A program made the translations under genes and the position numbers. From assembly GCA_911728435.2 (NCBI GenBank), contig OU452207.1:14967682-15031681 (forward strand): 64,000 nucleotides of DNA. The letters run 5' to 3'. Below, in pieces: positions 1 through 9,957 of the stretch; the stretch's first letter is position 1, and each line of letters opens with the position of its first letter. Source of the stretch: Apoderus coryli (taxonomy: Eukaryota > Arthropoda > Insecta > Coleoptera > Attelabidae). The notes beneath the pieces were generated by a model. It saw only the letters and a program-made list of their open reading frames with translations. It made no database searches and was not told the origin of the DNA.

Positions 1-1
1 A

Positions 2-625
2 TCAGATCGTGGATATTTTAAAATTCATGTAATTATTAATCAAATATATATGCTGTATCAAACAATGTATGATATTTTTGAAAAAACTGAAATAGCTATA
101 TCATTTGCAAAACTTAATACTCTTCATAATTCTATAATTGATCCAATTGAATTGATTAAAGAGATACAAAAATTTGAAAATATACTAAATTCTGATAAAT
201 TACCGCTAGAAGCAACTAGTGAAAATATTCTAAATTTTGAACAAATAATTGAAATTAAAAGTTATTCAAAAGGTTCAGTTATAACATTCATATTAGAAAT
301 ACCATTAGTTGAATCGAGCATATATCATTATTATCAATTATACCCTTTACCAATCCCAGAAAATCAATCTTCTCAATTTTATATCAATTTACCTCATAAA
401 CCTTACCTAGCACTTGGCGATGTTAAGTATTCTTATATGGACCGGACTTGCATTCAATTACTTCCAAACGAATACCTATGTAAAGAAGCACATACAGCAT
501 TCATTAATGAAGATCCACCATGTGACGTCCAATTAATATTATTTAAATCAAATATAACCACATGTAAACCATTCCGAATTATTTTAAAAGAAGTTCAAAT
601 AAATAAAATAATAGAAAATGGATAG
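2..625 (+). pseudogene. Errantivirus-type envelope fragment (central part)
   Basis: The frame is already open at the left edge, so the protein is cut by the window; the first in-frame ATG is at 50. The 191 residues after it have the character of the envelope of insect endogenous retroviruses, related to baculovirus F proteins: a hydrophobic LEIPLV stretch, then a YYQLYPLPI segment, then a Cys-containing region ending at a TAG. The next ORF continues the same protein in another frame, so one indel near 620 separates them. This is a viral-type glycoprotein relic in genomic DNA. Family assignment is by pattern recognition only. Confidence 0.6.
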
Positions 626-1101
626 TGACAGTGCCACAAAAATTAGTTGTTCCTATTTCTTGTAAAAATACTAAAGACAATGTAATGTTATTCGGATCAT
701 ATCTAGCCGAATCAATTAGTGACTGTAAAATACAAATAAAAACATTTTTACTTCAAACATATCAATCAAATTCATTAATGTATGACGAAACATCATTGCC
801 ACGAATAAACCTATCAGAATTGTATAATCGCAAAGACAATATGGTCTTTAATCCACCAACATTAGACTTAAACGTAATCAACCTGAAAGAAACTCAAAAC
901 ATTGTTACGACGCTTCAAGAACAGAAGAGACGAATCGAAGAATTATCAACTCCAATTGAGACTAATCGAATTAATATATGGACAATTTTATTATATCTAT
1001 TATTATTAACCATTTGTGTTTTATTAGTATATAAGTTAATATTTAAGAAATATTTTAATATCAATGTTTTAAAACATGAATCAGAAAATATTGTAATTTA
1101 A
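625..1101 (+). pseudogene. Errantivirus-type envelope fragment (C-terminal part with membrane anchor)
   Basis: About 158 codons continue the envelope remnant in a shifted frame; only a GTG is available as start, as expected for a broken reading frame. Near residues 118-141 a hydrophobic stretch (WTILLYLLLLTICVLLVYKL) forms a single membrane span, followed by a short basic cytoplasmic tail. A polypurine tract and a likely LTR follow within 90 bp, which is the normal order at the 3' end of an env-bearing insect retroelement. Cys residues upstream would lie in the ectodomain. The fragment cannot be functional because the upstream half is out of frame. Confidence 0.6.
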
Positions 1102-1177
1102 GTTGATAATGATTTAATAATTATTTAATGACTTTATAGCTTGCTACAAATCAACCCCTCAGGGTATATTTTTCGCT

Positions 1178-1389
1178 AAGGGTGGAGGAGTTACATCCAC
1201 GCATTTTGTAATTATTTTTGCATTGTATTCACTTACATATTACTTGTTCAGCATTTTCAGCATTTTCTTATCTTAAGTTAAAATATTATAAATGCATGTA
1301 GACTTAAGAAGAAAGACAGTACAATTGTAACCATAAACTTGAATAAAGCTTTTTTTAAAAATATTTATACCGAGTGGTCAAATATAACT
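1178..1389 (+). repeat. Polypurine tract and probable 3' LTR of the env-bearing element
   Basis: The purine run AAGGGTGGAGG at 1178-1188 is followed at 1189 by AGTTAC, the AGTTA-type start seen in gypsy-like errantivirus LTRs. About 200 bp later the sequence ATATAACT ends at 1389, giving complementary AGTTA/TAACT ends. An AATAAA lies near 1342 as a possible polyadenylation signal. The other LTR is not in the window, so the right boundary rests only on the complementary ends. Confidence 0.5.
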
Positions 1390-1577
1390 ATAGATTCATA
1401 TAAATAGCACAGAATAAGTAATATTCTGTGTAAATAGTACTTATCATGTTTTTATTTAAATACTCAAAAATTATAAACCGTAAACACAACAAATCAATAT
1501 AGAATTAACTACACTTTTTATTTTATACACCACGTATTATTATTATTATTATTATTAGCGGATGCTGACGACCAAAT
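1390..1577. other. Spacer with hairpin and ATT microsatellite
   Basis: No coding potential. A short inverted repeat (CACAGAATA with its complement, about 1409-1431) and a (TAT/ATT)n run at about 1535-1557 are the only structures. The shared repeated block begins at about 1578. Confidence 0.6.
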
Positions 1578-2017
1578 TTCCATTTCCAAATTGATTTCTG
1601 TCTCTTGCCTGTAGGTCCATATTTTCAATGCTTCAGGTTATTTCGTTTTTTTTTAAAGTTACCGCCTAAGCGAGCACTAACTATTATTGGCCTCTTGCCC
1701 TTTCTCAGTAGGATACAGCCAGCACAGTTTATTTTTATCAAATATAGTTACAAGTTACAATGCATAGTACTACTGTTTACTTTTAACCTCCAAGCCCCAT
1801 AATATAACCTATTTATTTATGACATGAAACTAGAAGTGTCAACCAAACAAAAATAAGTGACACCAACGTTAGAAAAAAATATTACCAAATTATGAAAAAC
1901 CAACGAAGCCAAAATACAAGATACTGTAGTTCCAAAAATAACGTCCACCACTATTAAGGTTAACGTTATTTTAATACTGCCAAATTATGACAAACCAACG
2001 AATCATGATAGAAGAGA

Positions 2018-4277
2018 TACGTTAACCTTAATTTAACACCAACGATTTTCAAATAGAGAGATGTGATAGTTCTAAAATAACGTCACCTATGATGATAATC
2101 ATATTATAGGCGCCATTTTTAGGCTAGCAGAGTTAAAAAATACCTATCTAATATATTTATAGTAGGTATTTAGTATAAAATTTTAGAAGGTTATTGAATT
2201 TGACAAGTGGATTTATTATTTAAATTAGTATTTATCAGATTATAACAACATTAATTAATAAGCATCATGTACAGGGTGATGCAAAAAAAAAAAAACATTA
2301 ATTAGCCGACATTTAACAAATTTTCCAGATTGCAATCAAATAAATTTTAAATGTTTAGAAATTTTTAGCATACACTTTAAATTTATATACGGGGTGAGTC
2401 AAAAATGTATTTGTTTATTTTTTTTAAGGACAGAAAAGTAATATTTTCAGTATTTTTTTAGATTTCAATTCAAGATTTTTAGAGGTGAAACTATAAACTC
2501 ATAGAGGTTATATACGAGGTAACTCAAAAATGTTTCTATTTATTTCTCAAGACTTTTAGACACGCCAGGACCTAATAAATAGAAAAATTTTAAATTTTTT
2601 TAGTTTGTTAGAATGGTCTCATACATTTTTAGCATCAGCACTTTAAATTTATATACGCGGTGAGGCAACAATTTATTTATTTATTTTGTTAAAGACAAAA
2701 AAGTAATATTTTCAGTAATTTTTTGATTTCAATTCAAGATTTTTTTGAAAGCTAAACTATATCCTCCTAGAGGTTATCTACGGGGTAACTCAAAAATGTT
2801 TATGAATGTTATTTATTATTTAAGACCTTTAAAAGAGAAACTTTTCTTTAAAAGAGAAACTTTTAGCATAGGCTTTAAATTTATATACGGGGTGAGTCAA
2901 AAATGTATTTCATTATTTTGGACAAAAAAGTAATATTTTGAATAATTTTTTGATTTCTTTGGGTTTCAATTCAAGATTTCTTTGAAAGTTAAACTATAAT
3001 CTCCTAGAGGTTATCTACGGGGTAACTCAAAAATGTTTCTATTTATTTTTAATAGGTAGAAACATTTTCAGATTTTCAGCTCTGACAATACTTTTTTATA
3101 ATTAATTTTTGAATTTTGTTTATGAATTTTTTTTTTGAATTTTTTTTTTTTATTTTTTTTTGAATTTTTTTTTTTTGAAAATTTTTTTTTTTTAATTTTT
3201 TTTTTGAAAATTTTTTTTTTAAATTTTTTTTAAAATTTTTTTTTGAAAATTTTTTTTTTTAAATTTTTTTTTTTAACTTTTTTTTTTAAGATTTTTTTTT
3301 TATTTTTTTTTTTAATAGAAACATTTTTTTTCCTTGAAATTTTTTTTCTTGATTTTTTTTTTATTTTTTTTTATAACCCTCAATCACTTTTTTCATAGAT
3401 AAAACTACCACACAACGACTGGGAAATCCCGCAAGGGATTTCTTGTTAATAATTATAAATGCTGCTAGTGCTGTCTTTGTCGTCGAAAATCTGCAAAAAG
3501 GCCGCATTTAAAGCCACCATAACTAAAGTTACGCCGTAAAAAGTACCTGCAGTGCAGTCTGGCAATTTTATTTTCGAAACTTTTAAATAGGCTACTTTTC
3601 AACTGTGATTTAATGCGGTCTCACTATTTTATTAATTAATTTAATTACATCTACACAGTTAATTGAAGTGTGCGACGCAGAGGGAGATATTCTTCTGGGG
3701 CTATTCACAAATATATGATCACATCCATCCATCTGACGGCTTTCATGGCACTGTCACTTTAGGTTATTATCACTTTTTCAGTAAATTACTTTAAATACAC
3801 AATGACAACTTCTAAATTTACTACAACTATATCGAATAACCTTTTTATAACACTACAATATACAACATGTTGATAGAAATTGATTTTAAACATAAAAATA
3901 ATGCCGAAAACTCTTAGGCTATTAATGTAAACAAAGAAAATAATAATAAACTATTTGACACAGCAATTTGTCTGTCGGTTAGAAAAAACATTCTGACCAA
4001 AACCAAATTATGACGTGAAACTAGAAGTGTCAACGAAACTAAAATAAGTGACACCAACGTTAGAAATTTTAGCAAATTATGACGTGAAACTAGAGGCGCA
4101 ACTATATTGGAATTTGTCGATTTTTCTTGGAAAACCATTTTCATGACTTTATTCTTGGAAAAAAAATATGGGAGAAGCAATTTCGTATATTTTTAGTCGC
4201 AATCGTGTCAAAGAATGACGTACACATTCGTAAATTCTATTGAAAAAGTATTAATCTTTAAAAATATGACTCAAAAA
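2018..4277. repeat. 2.26-kb segment absent from copy 3
   Basis: In copy 3 the sequence passes directly from the equivalent of 2017 to that of 4278 across a shared GAT. Two facts favour a deletion in copy 3 rather than an insertion here. A motif of about 70 bp at 1815-1890 (GAAACTAGAAGTGTCAAC and following) recurs at 4010-4095. A perfect 14-bp inverted repeat (ATTAAGGTTAACGT at about 1956, its complement at about 2020) spans the left breakpoint. There are no genes in it: the minus-strand ORF at 3914-4180 is produced by the internal repeat. Confidence 0.7.
2271..3446 (+). repeat. Interspersed repeat with ~250-bp internal repeats, poly-T region and terminal hairpin
   Basis: Three imperfect units start at about 2393, 2651 and 2883, each with a GGGGTGAGTCAAAAATGTA-like motif and, about 120 bp on, a GGGGTAACTCAAAAATGTTT-like motif. 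A T-rich tract with scattered GAA follows (3100-3380), then a unique end with an 8-bp hairpin (GAAATCCC-gcaa-GGGATTTC, 3423-3442). The left end reads ACAGGGTGATGCA. An inverted relative lies at 46060-46822. No protein is encoded. A terminal hairpin suggests a rolling-circle (Helitron-like) end, but no CTRR end follows. Confidence 0.65.
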
Positions 4278-4540
4278 ATTTCGATATCAATAAATAATTG
4301 TTTGTATTGGAAGCACCTAGCTGACAAAGCTTATATGAAAATTTCCAGTCAAAACTGATGCTTACTTATCTAAAACATAATGCAAATATACTGAACCCTA
4401 CCTCCAAAGAAGTAGATAATGTCCATAGTGTCAAATTATAACATAAATCAATCTGTCATTATAATTATGGTGTACTAAACTGTCTATAGTAAAACAACGT
4501 AAATATAATAATTTCCAAAATTATTACTGTAAAAGACAGA

Positions 4541-4718
4541 ATGGAAATTGAAAAAGAATATATACCGGAAGGTAAGTGTACAATTATATAAAATAGGGTT
4601 ATCACCGTACACTTTGATGAAATTATTTACAATAATATATAATAACATTCCGCAACGACTTAACTGACCATTATTTGTAGGAAAAACTCAAAATATGATA
4701 CCAAGAGAGAGGATATAG
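4541..4718 (+). other. Possible two-exon mini-ORF, broken (copy 1)
   Basis: ATG at 4541 opens 31 bases (MEIEKEYIPEG) that end at a good donor (G|GTAAGT). An acceptor TTTGTAG lies about 100 bp later, and the joined frame is maintained until a TAG at 4716-4718. The equivalent in copy 3 runs further, to a stop at 35172. I do not recognise the peptide. The good splice sites may be chance in AT-rich DNA. Confidence 0.25.
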
Positions 4719-4844
4719 AAAATAAATAACATGGCTCATTTTCCACATTAGTTTTACAACATATATGCAAACATTGGGGTCATAAAAGGAGAGGTTTTAG
4801 TTCATGTGTTACCAGTTACGAATGAGGAATAAAACTATGAATCT

Positions 4845-5831
4845 TTATTCATAGTATATATATGGCAATGTTAAATATCGACCGTTTATGTTGTTAGATT
4901 GCTTTGGTGGGTTTCCATTATAAAATGTATGTATTCTTTTCGAAAAGACTGAGTTGAATAGTTTGTTGAGATAGGAATTTTTTCTTAAGACCTTTTTTGC
5001 ATGTAGAATTGCTTGTTTTCTGAAATCTGTGTCTGATAGGTTAATTGCCCTGTCTGCTATTCCGATTATGACTGTTTCTTTCTGTTTAATATGATGTTGG
5101 GAATTAAAATATAGGTATCTACCCGACCAAGTGGGTTTGGTATACCGTGATCGTACCGTTTCCTCTGTGTAGGGTGAGGTCGACAAAGTTGATTTTTAGA
5201 TCTTTCTCGAGTTCTAGAGTGAATTTGAGTCCAGGTTTTGAATAACAATATTTTCTAGGTCTTCCATCACCAGTTGTTCAATTGAGCTCGATATTGCCGC
5301 ACCCATGGCGCATCCATCGGTTTGTTTGAAATATTTGTCTTGGTATGTGAAATACATAGAAGTTAGGGTAAAGTCTATGGCTGCTAAAAATTCGGTGAGT
5401 GGGATATCTGTGTGTTGTTTGATAGTGTTCCATTGGTTTTCTATTACGGTTTTGGCTTTCTCTATTGGGGTTTTTGTATATAAAGATATTCTCTCCTCTA
5501 AGGACACCAGAATGTAGTAGTTATCGGGAAATGTTACATTGTTTATTTTGTTTTTAAAGTCCCATGAGTCTTTTATGTAGTATTCATTTTGGTTTATGAC
5601 ATTATTTAAGATTTCATTAAGGAATTTAGAAAGTTTTTCGAAAGGAGATTGGATACAAGAAACTATAGGTCATTCTGTTTTCTTTGTGTAATTTGGGGAG
5701 GCCGTATATGCGAGGGTGGATGGCGTTGTGAATTTTTAGTTTTTTAGCATTTATAGGTGAAATGTACATTTTTTTCTCCCATTGTTCTTTTTTTGGTAAA
5801 CATTTGTTGGGTCGTTCTTAATTTGTTTATA
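4845..5831 (-). pseudogene. Penelope-like element reverse transcriptase, copy 1
   Basis: Read on the minus strand, this part begins with YKQIKNDPTN, runs through IYGLPKLHKEN (RT fingers), then SLYTKTPI and GCAMGAAISSSIEQLVMEDLE (palm), then TKPTWSGRYL and GIADRAINLS (C-terminal RT/linker). These are PLE signatures. The catalytic YxDD block expected after VMEDLE is missing: the sequence jumps out of frame to the LEKDLKINFVDLTL region, so roughly 50 residues were deleted and the enzyme is dead. A small indel near 5672 also breaks the fingers. No GIY-YIG endonuclease is seen after LPYIYYE at 4845. Upstream coding is split off by the pogo element at 5832-7066. Confidence 0.85.
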
Positions 5832-7066
5832 AGGTAAATGTACCAGTGCCTGACGCATTAGGGAATGTGCAGAAATTATCACATTTTTATGATGTGTGAA
5901 TATGTTTTTTGACATACATACCTTCATGACAGTTTTAACGGAACATCATTCTTTTAAAAAATGAGGTCTAGCTATGTATACAAAAGGGCGTTAATAAAAT
6001 AAACATAATTTTTTGAATATCGGCGTATGTACCTATTCCTGACCCTAGTGAATAAAGGTTGCTCCTAAGTATGACATTATCGTAACCTTTAGTTGACCCT
6101 TGAACAAGGCTGGTGTTTTATAGTACGTTGCTGCGAATAACTCTAGGAACCTACATGATATAAATCGCAATTTAAATAAAAAATTCATTTGTAAATATAA
6201 AAAAAAAACATAATTTACTTCAAATTAAAAAGCATTTGCAAAAATATTTAAATTACAAATCATATGACAAAACTTGTCCTAATTCTTTGACAGTTTTATC
6301 ACCTCTACGAGCAAGCACTTTGTTTCCTTTTGGATTAAGGAAAAATACAGATTCATCTGCATTGAATATTCTTGTGGGATCCTGAAGAATGTCCGTCTGA
6401 TCAATCGCTAATAAATGCTCATATACTTCATGTTCAGTTGAATTGTGGTCACAGATGCTCTACTTGTTCTTAGATTCTGTGGTGTTCTCAAGCTTATATC
6501 TGGATGCCGCTTGAGAAACCATTCATACAACTTCCTACCAGGATTATCGTGTTTACCTAAACCCTTTTTTAACTCTGTAGCTAATTTTTCTACATTTACC
6601 AGAAAATTATCTTTAGAAATAGGAAATCCTGCTTTCGTCATATGTCTATAAGCCGCTTGACTAGAATGACCCTCGTCAAAATAAATAAAATATTGATATC
6701 TGCTGGTTTTTTTATAGTTTTTCCTATTTACCAAGTTATACCATGCTTATAAAATTCATCTACATCTAGCACCAAATAATAGTGTGTAATCTAAAAACTG
6801 TTTTATATAACCTACCTGTTATCATGAATGGATATCGTTTCTTACACAAAGCGCGAAGACCATGACACTCTCACAATGACGGCTTCAAAACAATAGTTAA
6901 CCCAGTGGTACGAACATACTCGCAATATATTTTGTTTAAGAATAGGTTGCTACATCCCACAAAAATCGCAAGAAAACTTACAAATAATACCGTAATGCTT
7001 AATAAAACCAAATAAATGGAAATGTGTCATCTATTGGTACAGGGTCAGGTACTGGTACATTTACCT
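5832..7066 (-). mobile_element. pogo-like DNA transposon remnant, copy 1
   Basis: Terminal inverted repeats of about 25 bp (AGGTAAATGTACCAGTGCC at the left, complement of AGGTAAATGTACCAGTACC at the right) enclose 1.24 kb. TA lies next to both ends, the target preference of pogo/Tc1/mariner elements. The flanks are the two halves of one PLE coding region (NLLADTSRY on the right, YKQIKNDPTN on the left), so the element inserted into a PLE. The transposase inside is truncated, making this copy non-autonomous. The same element at the same site is in copies 2 and 3. Confidence 0.8.
6270..6734 (-). pseudogene. pogo/Tigger-type transposase fragment, copy 1
   Basis: The 108-residue ORF (6734 to 6408) carries the CENP-B/pogo DNA-binding pattern: AGFPISKDNF, then LYEWFLKRHPDISLRTPQ and a SRASV end. 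In a shifted frame, at about 6280-6440, the start of the DDE nuclease domain is visible: IFNADESVFFLNPKGNKVLARRG, with the Asp of the first catalytic position. The rest of the DDE domain is absent. One frameshift lies near 6440. pogo-like transposases are usually about 450-600 residues, so more than half is lost. Confidence 0.8.
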
Positions 7067-7124
7067 TATGTACTTGTGTCAGCAAGTAGGTTGTTAATCT
7101 TTTTGTCATAGTCCGTTATAGTTT
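7067..7124 (-). pseudogene. PLE coding fragment between pogo and gypsy insertions
   Basis: On the minus strand this short stretch encodes DKKINNLLADTSRY, the segment just before YKQIKNDPTN in a PLE reverse transcriptase. It is continuous with 16359 onward once the gypsy element is removed. The last four bases (GTTT, 7121-7124) are the left copy of the gypsy target duplication. Copies 2 and 3 have 12 extra bases here. Confidence 0.75.
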
Positions 7125-8774
7125 TGTGACGTTATTTTTACTTGCAATAAAAAAAATGATGTTAAACAAAAATTTTTTTGGTGACACAAAAACACGGCAG
7201 CTCTTCGCCTGGTGGCACTAGGTCGAAGGTCGAAGAATCTTTCTTGGTTACTCTTCCTTGTTGAGCGCCACTTGTTTTTTTATAGGGTTAAAACAAGAAA
7301 CCCTTTCAACAAATTAAGAAAACACACTAGTTATACCTATAAATTTATTCAAACCTTCATCAAGTTTATTGATAAAACGAAAAGTAATAACCGGAGAAAA
7401 TATATCAGTTAAGCTATGTAAAAAGGATTTTAAAATTTCATCATTTAAATTACTATCACGTGCACAATTATTAATTACGCATTCTTGAAATTCATGAATT
7501 TCACTTACACAGTGAGCCAATAAATTAAATAATCTGTGAATCATTAATCAATCAATTCGCATTTTGTTTTCACAAAATTTAGCTAATAGTTTTAATAATA
7601 CTACTAAATGGGTTACGTTAGTAATAAAAAAAAATCTGGCCTTTATTTTTTCTTCGTACTGAATGCTCCACAGGTTGACGGAGTGAGGTGAAGATTACGT
7701 GGTGAAAGGTAGTGATCAATGTTATAATTCGTATCCTTCGGTATTATCACGTAGAACCGTAGTTAAACTTTCGGTAATCCAAAAAAAAACCCTGGGAAGA
7801 AATTATTTATGTAAAAAAACCTTGATAGAATTTCTATGTTTTTTTTTTTTATTTACGTTCCCCAGTAAGCAGCTGGGGGTATGTGAACAGGAAACGCTTG
7901 TACAAAATCCAAGTAGGATAGAATGAAGTTTGTATAAGTCAAACAGACACTATAACAAAATTAGAAAGACCAATAAGTTTGGGTTTTTTGAAAAAAAAAA
8001 AGGAGGATAAAGTACTTACATGTTGTATAAAACCACTACACAACAATCTCGAAAACTGGATATAATATATGGTGATACATAACTGAACCGGTATATTATG
8101 TTTGTTAAATTTCACCGATTGATTATCAATTTCAAATCCCAAAAACTTGGAACAGAACCAAATGAAACATTAACTTTTTCAAATCTATTGCCACCGAAGA
8201 CTCTACCAGTAATGAATTGTCCTAGCGAAAAGGTAAGGTCAATTTGTTGTTGTGTGAATGTCGCATGTATTTTGGAAGTGCGTACGAACTTTACCACTAG
8301 CGAGAAAAAGAGAGAATATATTTATATTGAGAGTTGTATTGGATAGTAAAAGAAAGTGTTCATTAAAGGAAATCTGTAATTAGAAATGTTACAGGTAGTA
8401 TTCAGAAGATGATACAGGTAGGTTCCAAAGTATAGGTAAGTATTAAAGTAATCATTAGTTATATTATTTATTTGTTTATAAATCAGTAAATATTTACGTT
8501 TATTACTTAACTTATTTAATTTATCCTTCAGGTTTTTTGAAGCGCATAAAAGATGACAAAGAAGTCACCTAAAGGCTCAGATATATAAGCAATAACTGAC
8601 ATTATATAAGATATAATAATTAAATGTATATTTATATTTTAGGGTTTGAATATCGTAAGTAAGTTATTTTATTTTTTTGTTGTTCTATATAGTACTCAAT
8701 AAACAACTAAATTAAATTTAATAAAATTATTCTAGTTTGCTTTGTTTTAAAACATTACAAAAAAAAATGCTACA
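7125..8774 (-). repeat. 3' LTR of the gypsy element
   Basis: It begins TGTGACG and ends GCTACA on the plus strand. It is unusually long for a gypsy LTR (1650 bp). It contains several small ORFs on both strands (for example 7314-7544 minus, 76 aa) that are not conserved between the two LTRs: the 7314-7544 frame has a stop in the other copy. I treat these as chance ORFs. Confidence 0.9.
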
Positions 8775-9215
8775 CTGCCTTTCTCCCTAAAGAAAAATAT
8801 ACTATCCTAATAGGATATTTTTCAAAAGTAAGTAGGGCAAAAGTTGAGGTTGATAACTTCGCGTATCACACGGCCTATGGCGTCAAAATCAGTAAAGGTC
8901 AAAATCAGTAAAAATCCAAATATGGGCGATCAAATTCGTTAATGTCTACTCAACTGTTAGATAACTATAATAAAAGAAATACCTAATTAAAGGGAAACTT
9001 CAGGAAATATGCAAGAAAATATAATTTGAGAATTTATCTAATATTTTATCTCATGTATCTTAAACTAAAAGTTTAAACATTTTTTCTTAAATAAACTTTA
9101 ACCTAAGTGTAAGAAATAATATTTTATAATAGAATATACAATATTTACAATCAATTTAACGACATATCAATGGTTACAAGAACATCTAGTTCCTTAAAAA
9201 CCATTATCGGTAAAA
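8775..9215 (-). promoter_or_regulatory. Polypurine tract and 3' untranslated region of gypsy element
   Basis: On the minus strand AGGGAGAAAGGCAG (complement of 8775-8788) abuts the 3' LTR and is the likely plus-strand primer for reverse transcription. The remaining about 430 bp has no coding potential that I can see. Confidence 0.7.
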
Positions 9216-9957
9216 CTAAACAGCATCTTCATCAAGATCGCATGACTGCGATGAAACATTACTAGATTCATCATGACCTTGTGAATACGGCTTTAGGTCC
9301 TTCACATGCCATTTACCGGCAGGACTTCCATCTTCATTACACAGACCGTATACTAAACGAGAAAACTTTTTTGTCACAGTTGACAAAATATATTTTGGCG
9401 ATAATTTGGCGGAAAATCGTGCGGCAGCATTGGAAGCAACTTTATTTGGTCTCCATACTAAATCTCCAACAAAATACTCTACGTCACGGTTACGTAAATT
9501 GTAAGACCGAGCATTTCGCACATAAGCTTTATGCAGCTTATCCCGAATTTCACGATACAATATTTCTAAATCCTTCAAATTTGAAGCATATTGCGTACGA
9601 TCGCTGGGAAGAATTTCTATATCCTCGATATTAGGGGAAAATGTCTCATAAAACTTTGCTGAAAGAGGCACATGTCTACTGAAATTAAGGAACGCCGGGG
9701 TGAAACCTGTAACTTCGTGTTTTGATGTGTTAATAGCTTGCTGGATTTTTGCAATATCTTTGTCCCACTCGGTATGTTCATTGATATAACATCGCAAAGT
9801 CTGACCAACCGTCCGATTATTTCTTTCGACAAAGTTGCACTGCGGCGAATAGACAGCGTTGTACCAAACCTTACGAACGTCATAACGAGAACATATATCA
9901 CGGAAAATCTTGCCGGTAAACTGGGGAACGTTATCAAGAATTATGATTTCAGGATCA
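9216..9957 (-). pseudogene. gypsy integrase, C-terminal half
   Basis: In this frame are the second and third catalytic positions of the DDE integrase core: the Asp in ILDNVPQFTG and the Glu in NFVERNNRTV, about 36 residues apart. The bases around 9800-9955 belong to it although no ATG precedes them. A C-terminal segment VWRPNKVASNAAARFSAKLSPKY and WHVKDLKPY matches the GPY/F-type integrase tail. It is separated from the upstream half by a one-base frameshift near 9960, where the upstream frame stops just after EEEVW. The DNG triplet usual at the second Asp is DNV here. Confidence 0.85.

Noticed and set aside
3100..3390. T-rich tract as a poly(A) tail of a retroelement
   Set aside because: It is internal to a repeat that continues with unique sequence and a hairpin on the far side.
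3914..4180. 88-codon minus-strand ORF with repeated SRHNL
   Set aside because: The repeat GAAACTAGAAGTGTCAAC-type units generate it. It has no domain and is absent from copy 3.
5305..5517. 70-codon plus-strand ORF, repeated at 35726
   Set aside because: Antisense shadow of the PLE palm domain.
7314..7544. 76-codon minus-strand ORF in the gypsy LTR
   Set aside because: The equivalent in the other LTR has a stop, and LTRs are not expected to code here.
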